NCBI RefSeq assembly: GCF_012935715.1
Contig: NZ_CP052860.1
Coordinates: 3,658,001 to 3,722,000 of the forward strand
From: Pseudomonas sp. ADAK13
GTDB taxonomy: Bacteria; Pseudomonadota; Gammaproteobacteria; Pseudomonadales; Pseudomonadaceae
Length of the DNA stretch: 64,000 nt
Reading direction: 5' to 3'
Below the pieces are notes generated by a model. That model had not been told where the DNA came from. It ran no database searches and saw only the letters and a list, made by a program, of their open reading frames with translations. Both the position numbers and the translations under genes were made by a program. This document shows, one piece after another, positions 46,919-55,892 of the stretch (its first letter is position 1; the number at the start of each line of letters is the position of its first letter).

Positions 46919-48250
46919 ATGAGCCTTAATACGTTGGAGGCCGGCGTGCGTCCGGCCGCTGAACACGATGCCGAAAAAGCCCTGGTCAGCAAGGTCGCCT
47001 GGCGCCTGATGCCGCTGATCATGGTCTGCTATCTGTTCGCCTTTTTTGACCGCATCAACATCAGCTTCGCCAAGTTCCAGCTGCAGACCGACCTGAGCCT
47101 GAGCGACACCGCCTACGGCCTCGGCGCCGGGCTGTTTGTGGTCGGCTATGTGATCTTCGAAGTGCCGAGCAACATGATGCTGTACAAGGTCGGCGCCCGC
47201 CGCTGGATCGCCCGCATCATGATGTCGTGGGGGCTGGCGACGGCGGCCATGGTCTTCGTCACGGCCGAATGGCAGTTCTATGGGCTGCGTTTCATCATCG
47301 GTGCGATGGAGGCGGGGTTCGCGCCGGGCGTGTTGTATTACCTGACGCTGTGGTTCCCCCAGCACTACCGTGGGCGCATCACCTCGATGCTGTTCCTTGC
47401 GTCGGCGTTTGCCGGGCTGGTGGGGGCGCCGTTCTCCGGGCTGGTGCTGGAACACCTCGACGGCGTGCTGCAAATGCGCGGCTGGCACTGGTTGTTTTTG
47501 CTCGGCGGTTTGCCTTGCGTGGGCCTGGGGTTCCTGGTGCTCAAGTTGCTCAAGGATCGCATCGAGGACGCCCACTGGCTGACCCCGTCGGAGAAGACTT
47601 TGCTGGCCAGCCGCATTGCCGTGCATGAACCCCACAAGAGCGGCGGCTCATTGCTCGCGGCACTGCGTATTCCCGGCTTCCTGATGCTGGGCTTTATCTA
47701 CTTCCTGATCCAGGTGGCGTCTTACGGCCTGAACTTCTGGGCGCCACAACTGATTCGCAGCGCCGGCACCCAGAGCCCGGTGATGATCGGCCTGCTGACG
47801 GCGATTCCCTACGTCTGCGGAGCGATCAGCATGGTGGTGATCGGGCGTTTGTCCGACGCCACCGGCGAGCGCCGCAAGTTCGTCAGCGGCCTGGTAGCAC
47901 TGGGCGCGGTAGGGTTCTTCTGTGCCGGGATCTTTGCCGATCACACCACGTTCCTGATCGTCGCCCTGAGCTTGCTGGGCGCCGGGATCATTGCCTCGAT
48001 TCCGACCTTCTGGACCTTGCCGCCGAAGTTGTTGGCCGGTGCCGGTGCAGGCGCGGCGGGCGGGATTGCGGTGATCAACACCCTGGGCCAGTTCGGCGGC
48101 ATCGTCAGCCCGGTGATGGTCGGCCGGATCAAGGACCTGACCGGCAGCACTACGCCGGCACTGTATGTCATCGGCGTGTGTGCGCTGCTGGCCGCAGCGC
48201 TGTTGCTGTGGGGCTTGCCGCAAAAGCTGCGCACCCTCGACAAGCGCTGA
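46919..48250 (+). CDS. MFS transporter, anion:cation symporter (ACS) family
   Basis: The 443-aa protein has the ACS start WRLMPLIMVCYLFAFFDRINISFAKFQLQ. EVPSNMMLYKVGARRWIARIM and GAMEAGFAPGVLYYLTLWFP follow. Family members import organic anions such as hydroxyphenylacetate, tartrate or phthalate with protons. It follows the lyase gene by 59 nt with GAGAAAC before the ATG. It is the probable uptake system for the CoA-transferase/lyase route. Confidence 0.9.
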   Translation: MSLNTLEAGVRPAAEHDAEKALVSKVAWRLMPLIMVCYLFAFFDRINISFAKFQLQTDLSLSDTAYGLGAGLFVVGYVIFEVPSNMMLYKVGARRWIARIMMSWGLATAAMVFVTAEWQFYGLRFIIGAMEAGFAPGVLYYLTLWFPQHYRGRITSMLFLASAFAGLVGAPFSGLVLEHLDGVLQMRGWHWLFLLGGLPCVGLGFLVLKLLKDRIEDAHWLTPSEKTLLASRIAVHEPHKSGGSLLAALRIPGFLMLGFIYFLIQVASYGLNFWAPQLIRSAGTQSPVMIGLLTAIPYVCGAISMVVIGRLSDATGERRKFVSGLVALGAVGFFCAGIFADHTTFLIVALSLLGAGIIASIPTFWTLPPKLLAGAGAGAAGGIAVINTLGQFGGIVSPVMVGRIKDLTGSTTPALYVIGVCALLAAALLLWGLPQKLRTLDKR

Positions 48251-48739
48251 TCAGCCCGCAGTCACCAGCGACCGGGTGGGTGTGGTGCTGAATTGAATCA
48301 GTGCCACACCACCGATCAACATCAACGCCCCGATCAACCGGGGTGCGTTCAATTGGCGCTCAACCAGCCCGAACAGGCCGAAGTGGTCGAGCATCAACGA
48401 GGCGACGATTTGCCCGGCCATCGCCAGGGCGATAAACCCTGACGCGCCGAGCTTGGGCATCAGGATCAACGCCAGTGAAATAAAGCACACCCCGAACGCA
48501 CCGCCGCTCCACATCCACAGCGGCGCCCGGGTGATAAACCCAAGGTTGGGCAGCGGCAGGCGCAGGGCCAGGATCACCGGCAGCAACACGATGATGCTCA
48601 CCAGCAGCGAGGCGAGGGTGGCCCATAACGGATGGCCCAGGCCGCGCCCCAGGTTGGCGTTGATCGCACTTTGAAACGGCACCACCGCCCCGGCGAACGC
48701 TGCCAACAGCAACAAACCCGCCCAATGCAATGTTGTCAT
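48251..48739 (-). CDS. DMT-family small transporter (YdcZ/DUF606)
   Basis: The 162-aa protein has five hydrophobic segments starting LHWAGLLLLAAFAGAVVPFQSAINANLGR, the family signature Q-S-x-I-N-A-x-L-G. It continues with ALAMAGQIVASLMLDHFGLFG. These are half-size transporters that dimerise. Its stop abuts the stop of the convergent ACS transporter. GGAG precedes the ATG at 48739. It is divergent from a LysR gene 68 bp away, which may regulate it. Confidence 0.88.
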   Translation of the reverse strand: MTTLHWAGLLLLAAFAGAVVPFQSAINANLGRGLGHPLWATLASLLVSIIVLLPVILALRLPLPNLGFITRAPLWMWSGGAFGVCFISLALILMPKLGASGFIALAMAGQIVASLMLDHFGLFGLVERQLNAPRLIGALMLIGGVALIQFSTTPTRSLVTAG

Positions 48740-48807
48740 GATCAATCTCCCAGAGGTTTTTCTGGACTCTAAGTCATTCGTCGCGCAAATTTAAATTCCA
48801 AGTTCTT

Positions 48808-49731
48808 ATGCAGAACATGCAGCTGATGAATGATCTTCGACGCATCGACCTTAACCTGCTGGTGATCCTCGACGCCTTGCTCAGCGAGCAGCACGTAACC
48901 CGCGCCGCCGAGCGCCTGCACTTGAGCCAGCCGGCGGTGAGCCACGCCCTGGCGCGGTTGCGGGATTTGATTGGGGACCCGCTGTTGGTGCGCCAAGGCA
49001 GCGCGTTGTTGCCCACCGCTCGCGCGCTGGAACTGGCCATGCCGCTGGCGGAAGCGCTGGCCCAGGTGCAGGCGTTGCTGGCGCCCAATCGCTTTGATCC
49101 GGCCTCGGCCAAACGCACCTTTCGGGTGGCCATGTCGGACTACAGCGCGGCGATTTTTTTGCCGGGGCTGGTCCGTACCTTGCGCCGGGAAGCGCCGGGG
49201 ATTGATCTGCAGATTATCCAGGCCAGTCGCGAAGGCATGCTGGATGGGGTGCTCAATGGTGATATCGACCTGGCCGCCGGGGTGTTTCCCGACATGCCGG
49301 CCGAACTGCGCAGCACGCCGCTATTTGACGAGCATTACGTGTGCCTGGTGGATCGTGACAGCCTGCCGAAAAGCGGCGTGCTCGACCTGCCCACCTACCT
49401 GGCGCGGCCCCACGTATTGCTGGAAATGCGCGGCAGCGGCACGCCGGAAATCGAACGGGCGCTGACGGCGATTCGTGAACGCCGGCACGTGGCTATCAGC
49501 TTGCCCCACTGGGGTGTTGCGCCGCAGTTGATCCAGGGCACCGACCTGATCCTTACCGTGTCGTCGCGCGGGCTGCTCAGCATTGATCACGAGCAACTGT
49601 TGGCCGTGCCACCGCCGTTTCACATTCCGTCGTTTGCGTTTGTACTGGCGTGGCATTCGCGGCGGGGCGGGGACCCGGCGTTGCAGTGGTTGAATGGGCA
49701 GGTGCAAGGTGTATTGTCTGAACGCGTTTGA
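48808..49731 (+). CDS. LysR-family regulator
   Basis: The 307-aa protein has HTH NDLRRIDLNLLVILDALLSEQHVTRAAERLHLSQPAVSHALARL... and an effector domain (KRTFRVAMSDYSAAIFLPGLVRTL, LLNGDIDLAAGVFP-like). It is of the NodD/PcpR-like length class. It is divergent from the DUF606 transporter and followed 27 nt later by fosA in the same direction, so it may control either or both. Confidence 0.9.
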   Translation: MQNMQLMNDLRRIDLNLLVILDALLSEQHVTRAAERLHLSQPAVSHALARLRDLIGDPLLVRQGSALLPTARALELAMPLAEALAQVQALLAPNRFDPASAKRTFRVAMSDYSAAIFLPGLVRTLRREAPGIDLQIIQASREGMLDGVLNGDIDLAAGVFPDMPAELRSTPLFDEHYVCLVDRDSLPKSGVLDLPTYLARPHVLLEMRGSGTPEIERALTAIRERRHVAISLPHWGVAPQLIQGTDLILTVSSRGLLSIDHEQLLAVPPPFHIPSFAFVLAWHSRRGGDPALQWLNGQVQGVLSERV

Positions 49732-49758
49732 TAAACACAGTGTTTAAGGAAGAACTCC

Positions 49759-50163
49759 ATGCTCTCAGGCCTCAATCACCTGACCCTCTCCGTCACCGAC
49801 TTGAACCGCAGCATCAGTTTCTACAATGAGCTGCTGCAACTGCGCCTCGAGGCCAGCTGGGACAACGGCGCGTACCTGTCGCTGCCGGGGCTCTGGTTGT
49901 GCTTGTCCTTAGAGCCACTAAGTACAGCTGTTGCCGGATACACCCACTATGCGTTCACCGTTGCCGCCGATGACTTTGTCTCTGCTGTGGCCCGTCTACG
50001 AGCCTCGGGTGCAGCCGAATGGCGCGACAACCGCAGTGAAGGCGCTTCGTTCTATTTCCTTGATCCCGACGGTCATAAGCTGGAGGTTCACGTTGGTGAC
50101 TTGGCGTCACGCCTGCAAGCCTGTCGCCACAAGCCGTATGCAGGAATGAAGTTTTATCCGTAG
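49759..50163 (+). CDS. fosA: Fosfomycin-resistance glutathione transferase (FosA)
   Basis: The 134-aa vicinal-oxygen-chelate protein has metal ligands H7 (GLNHLTLSV), H63 (GYTHYAFTV) and E109 (GHKLEVHVG). Thr9 and the fosfomycin/K+ loop [17 protein letters not shown] are present, as is the FosA ending [13 protein letters not shown]. It opens the fosfomycin epoxide with glutathione using Mn2+. Chromosomal fosA genes are common in Pseudomonas. It is preceded by AAGGAAG and closely follows the LysR gene. Confidence 0.92.
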   Translation: MLSGLNHLTLSVTDLNRSISFYNELLQLRLEASWDNGAYLSLPGLWLCLSLEPLSTAVAGYTHYAFTVAADDFVSAVARLRASGAAEWRDNRSEGASFYFLDPDGHKLEVHVGDLASRLQACRHKPYAGMKFYP

Positions 50164-50268
50164 CAACAGAACAGGCAGAATCGTCCCAGCCCCATACGTT
50201 GCCGAGCCTGTTTGGCAGCCAGGCCCTACGACCGTTCGTCGCACTAACAAGTTTTTTCTAAACCTTTG

Positions 50269-50296
50269 CCGCCCTGAAAATTCAGATTCAGGGCGG
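50269..50296. other. Stable hairpin upstream of the DUF4142 gene
   Basis: CCGCCCTGAA and TTCAGGGCGG form a perfect 10-bp stem with an 8-nt loop, 43 bp before the next ATG. No T run follows, so it may be a leader structure or a weak fosA terminator. Confidence 0.55.
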
Positions 50297-50339
50297 GGTT
50301 CGTTTCCCTGCACCTGTTTATTACCTGGAGGAACCCATC

Positions 50340-50867
50340 ATGAGCCGCATGGCTATCCGGTTACGCACCGCCAGTTTCGCGATGCTGCTGGGCCTCGGCG
50401 CCAGCAATGCTTTCGCCCAGTCGCCTGCCGATTTCATCGAGCAGGCTTCGGCCAAGGGCATGGCCGATATCGAGACCAGCCGCATGGCACACGCCAAGAC
50501 TTCGTCCCAGGAAATCAAGGACTACACCATCGAAGTCATCAATGAACGCACCCTGGCCAATCAGCACTTGGCCGCCATCGCCAAGAAGCTCGATCTGCCG
50601 GTGGCCCCTCGGGACAAGATCGTCGACAAGGCTGAATCGCTGATGCCTGAGCTCAAGGATGGCGACTCTTTTGACGCCGCCTATACCGCCCAGCAGATCA
50701 AAGCCAATGAAGACGCGATCGCCTTGTTCAAGCAGGAAGGCGCCGAGTCCGATATCCCGGAAATAAAGGCCCTGGTGGACGAGACCCTGCCGAAGCTGGA
50801 AGAGCGCCTGGAGAAAGCCCGCGCGCTGGCCTCGACTTATGGGAAAGGTCATCAAGGCGACGGTTGA
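50340..50867 (+). CDS. Exported DUF4142 protein
   Basis: The 175-aa protein has a signal peptide ending LGLGASNAFAQ. An all-helical ferritin-like DUF4142 domain follows (SPADFIEQASAKGMADIETSRMA, SQEIKDYTIEVINERTLANQHL, LPKLEERLEKARALA). It is probably periplasmic. The function is unknown; relatives are induced by stress. GGAGGAA lies before the ATG and a strong terminator follows. Confidence 0.87.
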   Translation: MSRMAIRLRTASFAMLLGLGASNAFAQSPADFIEQASAKGMADIETSRMAHAKTSSQEIKDYTIEVINERTLANQHLAAIAKKLDLPVAPRDKIVDKAESLMPELKDGDSFDAAYTAQQIKANEDAIALFKQEGAESDIPEIKALVDETLPKLEERLEKARALASTYGKGHQGDG

Positions 50868-50886
50868 TCACCTGGCGTACCCCATC

Positions 50887-50924
50887 AAAAACGGCGACTG
50901 GATCACTCCAGTCGCCGTTTTTTT
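50887..50924. terminator. Bidirectional Rho-independent terminator
   Basis: AAAACGGCGACTGGA and TCCAGTCGCCGTTTT pair with a short loop (TCAC), flanked by A and by seven T. It ends both the DUF4142 gene (+) and the convergent iron-permease-family gene (-), whose stop lies at its edge. Confidence 0.9.
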
Positions 50925-51336
50925 ATGCCTGGTTCAGGTCGGTTTTGGGCTGTTCACTTTCAGTCGTCAGCGTGGTGACGGTGATGGTTTCGCTGTCGCC
51001 CATGGTCTTGTATTCCTTGCGCAATTTCTCAAGCTGCTTGCGATCAAGGCCATCCAGGCTCAGCACGGCATTTTGCGCATCCTTGGTGGCGCGCAGCAGT
51101 TCGTCGATCTTGATATGCAAAATGTCGTTGTCGCGGTTCTGTGTGTTCTGGATCAGGAACACCATCAGGAAGGTGATGATGGTGGTCGAGGTGTTGATGA
51201 TCAATTGCCAGGTGTCGTTGTAGTGGAAGTAGGGGCCACTCAGACTCCACAGAATGATCAATCCCACGGCCGCATAGAACGTGCGGGCACTGCCTGCCCA
51301 GCGAGACAGGGACTGTGAGATGGCGGAGAATTTCAT
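50923..51336 (-). CDS. Low-affinity iron permease family membrane protein
   Basis: The 137-aa protein has two membrane segments (FYAAVGLIILWSLSGPYF and LIINTSTTIITFLMVFLIQNTQNRD) and the family-typical NTQNRDNDILHIKIDELLRATKDA. A charged cytoplasmic tail follows. This pattern is the Fet4-like/DUF low-affinity iron permease family (PF04120), whose transport role in bacteria is unproven. AAAGGA precedes the ATG. It is monocistronic. Confidence 0.87.
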   Translation of the reverse strand: MKFSAISQSLSRWAGSARTFYAAVGLIILWSLSGPYFHYNDTWQLIINTSTTIITFLMVFLIQNTQNRDNDILHIKIDELLRATKDAQNAVLSLDGLDRKQLEKLRKEYKTMGDSETITVTTLTTESEQPKTDLNQA

Positions 51337-51515
51337 GACCGTTTTCCTTTAAAGGTGGGTGATGAAAATACTGACCGCAGGCGCGCTCTGAAATTTCTTT
51401 TTACATTTGGGCAGCTGAACAACGTTGTACGTTTTTTGGGTGAGCTTTTCGGAGGGATCCTACGGTGTGCTGAAGCGGCGAGGGGAAGACTGGGTTTTTG
51501 CTCGGACGAGCTTCC

Positions 51516-52298
51516 ATGCACTCCACTGCCGCCAGCACCTTGGCCACGCTCTATCACCAGACCGAAGCGCATTTTTTTGCGGCAGTCTGTCCTTTGCATC
51601 GTCGTTATAGCGCGGGTGTAAATGCCTATTTTATCGATGCTGATCAGGTCCCGTGGAACCTGTTATTTATCCGGGTAGGCAGCGTCGTGCAGGACGACGC
51701 CATGCTGGAGCCCCTGGACTTGATCCGTCGCACCACGATGGGCATACGTGTGGCGATTCATGACGACAGGGTCGAAGGCCTTCAGCCCGTGCTGACGGAT
51801 TCCGGCTTCGTTGCGTTTGAAAGGTCCACGGCGATGGTCCTTGATTTGTCGAGGTTTACCCCGCTGGCGGCAGACAGCCACGTGCAGATCAACCTGACGC
51901 GGCACTTGGGAGACTGGGCCGGGCCGGTAGGCAACGCCTTCGGGCTATCGGAGGGTGGCATTGCCAACTATCAGGCTCAGCATCAGCGGGCCCTGGACAG
52001 CGATCAGGCCTTTTACCACTTCACACTCTCAGTCAACACTGTTGTGATGTGTTCGTTGACGTTGTCGATGTGTGAGGGGGAGGCCAGGCTCAACGACCTC
52101 GGCACTGAGAGTGCGGCGCGCGGTAAAGGCTACGCCACGCACTTGATTCACGCTGCACTGGCTCACGCCCAGGCCTTGGGCGCCCGGCGCTGCTTTCTTG
52201 AGGCCACGCCGGCGGGTGTCTCGCTTTATCGAAAGTTGGGGTTCGAACGGTTGTTCGGGTACCAGGCTTTCGTGCGCGGCCTTATTGTTCAGGCGTGA
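51516..52298 (+). CDS. GNAT-family N-acetyltransferase
   Basis: The 260-aa protein has its GNAT core in the C-terminal third: LNDLGTESAARGKGYATHLIHAALAHA (the acetyl-CoA R/Q-x-x-G-x-G/A loop is R-G-K-G-Y-A) and GVSLYRKLGFERLFGYQAFV. The N-terminal half is a divergent GNAT-like region. The substrate is unknown. ATG 51516 follows no clear ribosome site. An upstream TTG at 51498 is possible. The stop abuts the stop of the convergent ogt gene. Confidence 0.8.
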   Translation: MHSTAASTLATLYHQTEAHFFAAVCPLHRRYSAGVNAYFIDADQVPWNLLFIRVGSVVQDDAMLEPLDLIRRTTMGIRVAIHDDRVEGLQPVLTDSGFVAFERSTAMVLDLSRFTPLAADSHVQINLTRHLGDWAGPVGNAFGLSEGGIANYQAQHQRALDSDQAFYHFTLSVNTVVMCSLTLSMCEGEARLNDLGTESAARGKGYATHLIHAALAHAQALGARRCFLEATPAGVSLYRKLGFERLFGYQAFVRGLIVQA

Positions 52299-52805
52299 TT
52301 AGAGGGCGACTTTTGCTGCATCACCCTCCTCCAGCGCCAACAGGTACTGCTTGGCCTCAAGCCCGCCGGCGAACCCGGTCAACCCGCCTGACGCACCAAT
52401 CACCCGATGGCACGGCGCGACGATCGAAATCGGGTTGCGCCCGTTGGCCGCGCCGACCGCACGCACGGCCTTGGGGTTGCCGATCTGTGCGGCGATCTGG
52501 CTGTAGCTGCGGGTTTCTCCGAACGGAATGGTCAGCAGCGCCTGCCAGACCTTCTTCTGGAACTCGGTGCCGGCAAAGTCCAGTTCCAGCTCGAAACGGT
52601 TGCGGGTACCGGCGAAGTACTCCTTCAACTGCCGCTTGGTTTCCTGCAACACCGGGCTGTTATTGACCTCTTGCAGGGCGCCGAGCCGAACACGGTTGGG
52701 GCGCTCTTTTTCCCAGAGGATGGCGGTGAGTTTTCCGTCACGGGCCACTAGGGTCAGTTGGCCGACGGGGGAGGGCATGAGGGTGTATTCACAGTCACAG
52801 GACAT
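52299..52805 (-). CDS. ogt: Methylated-DNA-protein-cysteine methyltransferase (Ogt/AGT)
   Basis: The 168-aa protein carries the AGT active site SIVAPCHRVIGASGGLTGFAGG (methyl-accepting Cys in PCHRV), preceded by the HTH region IPFGETRSYSQIAAQIGNPKAVRAVGAANGRNP. It repairs O6-methylguanine and O4-methylthymine by suicide transfer. AAGGAG precedes the ATG. The short CDC at the N-terminus (MSCDCEYTLMP) is not a known functional motif. Confidence 0.93.
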   Translation of the reverse strand: MSCDCEYTLMPSPVGQLTLVARDGKLTAILWEKERPNRVRLGALQEVNNSPVLQETKRQLKEYFAGTRNRFELELDFAGTEFQKKVWQALLTIPFGETRSYSQIAAQIGNPKAVRAVGAANGRNPISIVAPCHRVIGASGGLTGFAGGLEAKQYLLALEEGDAAKVAL

Positions 52806-52937
52806 GGTCGGGCTCCTTGAGGGGGTATGAAGCTACTGTAAATTCGCCAGTCCATGGGCGAACTACGTTTCTTGCGGTGGAATTCACACCGTGAGTAGAT
52901 GTTCCAGTAGAGGCACCCGTAGCGTATCTATGTGCTG

Positions 52938-53348
52938 TTACCGGTCCTGCTGCAACACTTTCAGCGCTGCAGAGGCAAGAAACCCCGAACGGCTTTTTTC
53001 TTCCGGGTGATGCAGTACATATTCATCAATACGGTTCAGCAGGTAGCCAGGCAGCGTGATGTTGAGTTTCTGCGCCTTGCCCAGGTACTTGGTGACATCA
53101 ATGTCCACCACCGCCCAGGTGCAGCCGGCGTACTGCGGATTAGCTGCATGGAGCGTGACTTTCTGCGCAGCAGGAATGGGCGCACCGTCTTCTGCGAGGA
53201 TCTCGAAATGGCCTTCGATCGCTTCGCGGGCCATGGCCATGGCGTCGTCCAAGTCCTCTCCGGCGGAGAAGCAACCGGGAATATCCGGGACTTCCACACC
53301 CCAGGCGTGGTCCTCGTCACCGGTTGAAATTGCGATTGGGTACAGCAT
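52938..53348 (-). CDS. hicB: HicB antitoxin
   Basis: The 136-aa protein has a partial RNase-H-like HicB fold: MLYPIAISTGDEDHAWGVEVPDIPGCFSAGEDLDDAM... A C-terminal ribbon-helix-helix (LNITLPGYLLNRIDEYV...SRSGFLASAALKVL) binds DNA for autoregulation. It lies 23 nt downstream of the hicA toxin gene, the usual order. It neutralises HicA by binding and masking its active site. Confidence 0.92.
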   Translation of the reverse strand: MLYPIAISTGDEDHAWGVEVPDIPGCFSAGEDLDDAMAMAREAIEGHFEILAEDGAPIPAAQKVTLHAANPQYAGCTWAVVDIDVTKYLGKAQKLNITLPGYLLNRIDEYVLHHPEEKSRSGFLASAALKVLQQDR

Positions 53349-53371
53349 GTCTGTTGTCCTCCACGGACGTG

Positions 53372-53554
53372 TTAGCTGAGCAGAGCCTGTTTCAAAATGC
53401 TCTTTGCGGTCTTGTCCAAAAGGTCCTTTTTAGGATGGGGAATTGTCACCAGCCCCGGCTTGGTCGGGTGTTTGAAAGGGTGATGGCTGCCTCTGATTCG
53501 CACCAGATACCAGCCGTCCGCGACGTTATGACCTATCAAATATCGGCTGTCCAC
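53372..53554 (-). CDS. hicA: HicA mRNA-interferase toxin
   Basis: The 60-aa double-stranded-RNA-binding-like toxin starts DSRYLIGHNVADGWYLVRI. The catalytic His lies in IRGSHHPFKHPTKPGLVTIP, followed by HPKKDLLDKTAKSILKQA. Length and motif order are those of full HicA. The start must be GTG at 53554 to include the conserved SR-LI-DGW segment. A strong AAGGAGGTGA sits only a few bases upstream. HicA cleaves mRNA until neutralised by HicB. Confidence 0.9.
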   Translation of the reverse strand: MDSRYLIGHNVADGWYLVRIRGSHHPFKHPTKPGLVTIPHPKKDLLDKTAKSILKQALLS

Positions 53555-53724
53555 ATCACCTCCTTGTGGTGTGTGTTGGTGGTGGCTATAACCACTGAAA
53601 ATAATTTATCAACACTCTACCTACCAGCGGTCGTTGACCGATGTTTCGGCAGGCGATGTATGCAGTGTATGAGGGCGCGGAACGCTGCCGGACGGAGGTA
53701 TTGCGAGGTTTTTCGGCTGGATGT

Positions 53725-54633
53725 TCAGGGTTGCGGGCGAGCCTGCAACAACTCATCAATCACCGTCAGGAATGCCGTGACCATCAAGCTGCGCCCATCA
53801 GTACGCGTAAGCACAAGCAACTGCGCATACGCATCCAGATCCACCAACGGCCGATACGTCACGCCCTTGTTCATCAAACTCTGGGTGCACGCCGGCACCA
53901 GCGCCACACCTTGCCCCGCCGCCACCAGTGCAATGATCGATGTGATTTGCCGCCCCGATGGCCCTGCACGCAATGGCAACCCATTACGCCGGTAAAGCTG
54001 CTCAATGGACTGGTTAAGCCCCGAGCCGTAATCGGCGGGGAACAGAATCAGCGGGTACGCACTCAACTGCGCCAGGCTGACCTCGGGCTGACTGGCCAGC
54101 GGGCTATCGCTGGACACCGCCGCCACCAGCCGCTCTTCACCCAACGACAACGCCCGCACCTCTGTCTGCCCGTCCTGGGGCAGCAAGCGGCTGAGGCCGA
54201 TATCCAGGCGGCCATCAGCCACCTGCGCACCAAGGCTGCCGGAGGCGCACTCCACCAGCGTCAATTGCACATCGGGAAAGCGTTGGGCGAAGGCTTGAAT
54301 CGCCTGGCTGAACAAATCCGACAGGGCGATCGAACTGACGTAACCCAGCGCCAGCTGCCCGGCGGCACCTGCGGCGAGTTTGCCGGCGATGACTTCGGCG
54401 AGGTCGACCTGCTCCAACACTGCACGGGCGTAGGGCAGGAACGAACGGCCCTGGGCGGTGAGCGAAACCGTGCGGCTTGTTCGGTCGAACAGGCGAAACC
54501 CCAGTTCGGCCTCCAGCGCGGAAATCTGCCGGGTTAACGGCGGCTGGGCCAGGTGCAGGCGCAGGGCGGCGCGGCCGAAGTGCAATTCTTCGGCGACGGT
54601 CAGAAAGTAGCGCAGCTTGCGTAGGTCGAGCAT
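53725..54633 (-). CDS. LysR-family regulator
   Basis: The 302-aa protein has HTH LDLRKLRYFLTVAEELHFGRAALRLHLAQPPLTRQISALE... of the BenM/CatM/CbbR-like group. The effector domain has GQLALGYVSSIALSDLFSQAIQ and LDIGLSRLLPQ. It is divergent from a pair of overlapping MFS genes (95 bp apart) and most likely controls them. Confidence 0.9.
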   Translation of the reverse strand: MLDLRKLRYFLTVAEELHFGRAALRLHLAQPPLTRQISALEAELGFRLFDRTSRTVSLTAQGRSFLPYARAVLEQVDLAEVIAGKLAAGAAGQLALGYVSSIALSDLFSQAIQAFAQRFPDVQLTLVECASGSLGAQVADGRLDIGLSRLLPQDGQTEVRALSLGEERLVAAVSSDSPLASQPEVSLAQLSAYPLILFPADYGSGLNQSIEQLYRRNGLPLRAGPSGRQITSIIALVAAGQGVALVPACTQSLMNKGVTYRPLVDLDAYAQLLVLTRTDGRSLMVTAFLTVIDELLQARPQP

Positions 54634-54728
54634 CCTGGCCCCAGGGTATTGATCGGTCCGAAATCGGTATTGGTCTCGGGTGTGCGGGTCATTCTATAAA
54701 GGCCTCTGATAATAAAACGAGAGGTTTC

Positions 54729-55892
54729 ATGAAACCGCGCCTGCATTGTGCCCGTCTTGCCCTGTTCCTGTGTGGCTGCGCGGCGTTCCTCAACCTCTAC
54801 GCCACCCAGAGCATTTTGCAGACCTTCGCCACCAGCTTTCAGGTGAGCGCCAGGGCGGCGGTCTGGAGCATTACCGTTACCACCTTGGCGGTGGCGCTGA
54901 CCGCACCCTTTGTCAGCCGCCTGACCGGGCGTTTTGAGCAGCGCACGGTGATCTCGGTGGCCGCGCTGTTGCTGGCCGTGCCGGCGCTGATGACCGCCTA
55001 TGCCACCAGCTTTGCCGAACTGCTGGTGTGGCGCTTTATCGAAGGCATGCTGATTCCCGTGGTGTTTGCCACCAGCGTGGCCTACATCGGTGATCGCTGG
55101 CGTGGCGGCACCGTGACCGAAGTCACCAGCCTCTACGTGGCCGGCACCGTGCTCGGCGGCTTTGCCGGACGCTTCGTCACCGGCGTGATGACCGAGTACG
55201 TCGGCTGGCGTGAAGCCTTTGAGCTGTTGGCGGTGCTGAGCCTGATGGTGGGCGGGTTTATCCAGTTTTTGCTGCCGGACAATCCTCCCCGTGTGGCGCG
55301 ACCTTCAACCACCTGGAGCGATGTGCTTGGCACTCCGTTGTTGGCTGCCTACGCCGTAGGATTTTGCGTACTGTTCTCCCAAGTGGCGACGTTTACCTAC
55401 GCCGGGCTTTACCTCAGCCAAGCGCCCTTTGACCTTGGCCCGGCGGCGCTAGGTACCATTTACATGGTGTTCCTGCTGGCCTTGGTGGTGATCCCCGTCG
55501 CCGGTCGCCTGAGCAAATCCCGCCCGCAATCCGAACTGCTGACCGCCGCCGCGGCGCTTGGTGTATGCGGCTCGGCGCTGACCTTACTGCCATCCCTGTG
55601 GTGCATCGTGCTGGGCCTGGCCCTCAGCTCCACCGGTGTATTCCTTGCCCAGGCCGCTGCCAGCGCCTTCACCACCGCCACCGCCCGTCACAACAAAGCC
55701 GGAGCCGTGGGCCTGTACCTCACCTGCTATTACCTGGGCGGCAGCTTCGGTGCCATCGTCCCGGCGCTGATCTGGGGGCGTTGGGGTTGGGTGGGCTGTG
55801 TGGCGCTGATCATTGGTTTCCAGCTACTGTCGCTGCTGATCGCCCTGGCGGGCTGGAAGCCCCTCCAACCTGAACTGAGCAAGACCTCATGA
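54729..55892 (+). CDS. MFS transporter (YnfM/inner-membrane-protein type)
   Basis: The 387-aa 12-TM protein starts LALFLCGCAAFLNLYATQSILQTFATSFQ. SRLTGRFEQRTVISVAALLLAVP is in the motif-A position, and WRFIEGMLIPVVFATSVAYIGD follows. It resembles YnfM-type exporters. GAGG precedes the ATG. The stop overlaps the next MFS gene by 4 nt (ATGA), which is unusual for two full-length transporters. Control by the divergent LysR gene is likely. Confidence 0.87.
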   Translation: MKPRLHCARLALFLCGCAAFLNLYATQSILQTFATSFQVSARAAVWSITVTTLAVALTAPFVSRLTGRFEQRTVISVAALLLAVPALMTAYATSFAELLVWRFIEGMLIPVVFATSVAYIGDRWRGGTVTEVTSLYVAGTVLGGFAGRFVTGVMTEYVGWREAFELLAVLSLMVGGFIQFLLPDNPPRVARPSTTWSDVLGTPLLAAYAVGFCVLFSQVATFTYAGLYLSQAPFDLGPAALGTIYMVFLLALVVIPVAGRLSKSRPQSELLTAAAALGVCGSALTLLPSLWCIVLGLALSSTGVFLAQAAASAFTTATARHNKAGAVGLYLTCYYLGGSFGAIVPALIWGRWGWVGCVALIIGFQLLSLLIALAGWKPLQPELSKTS

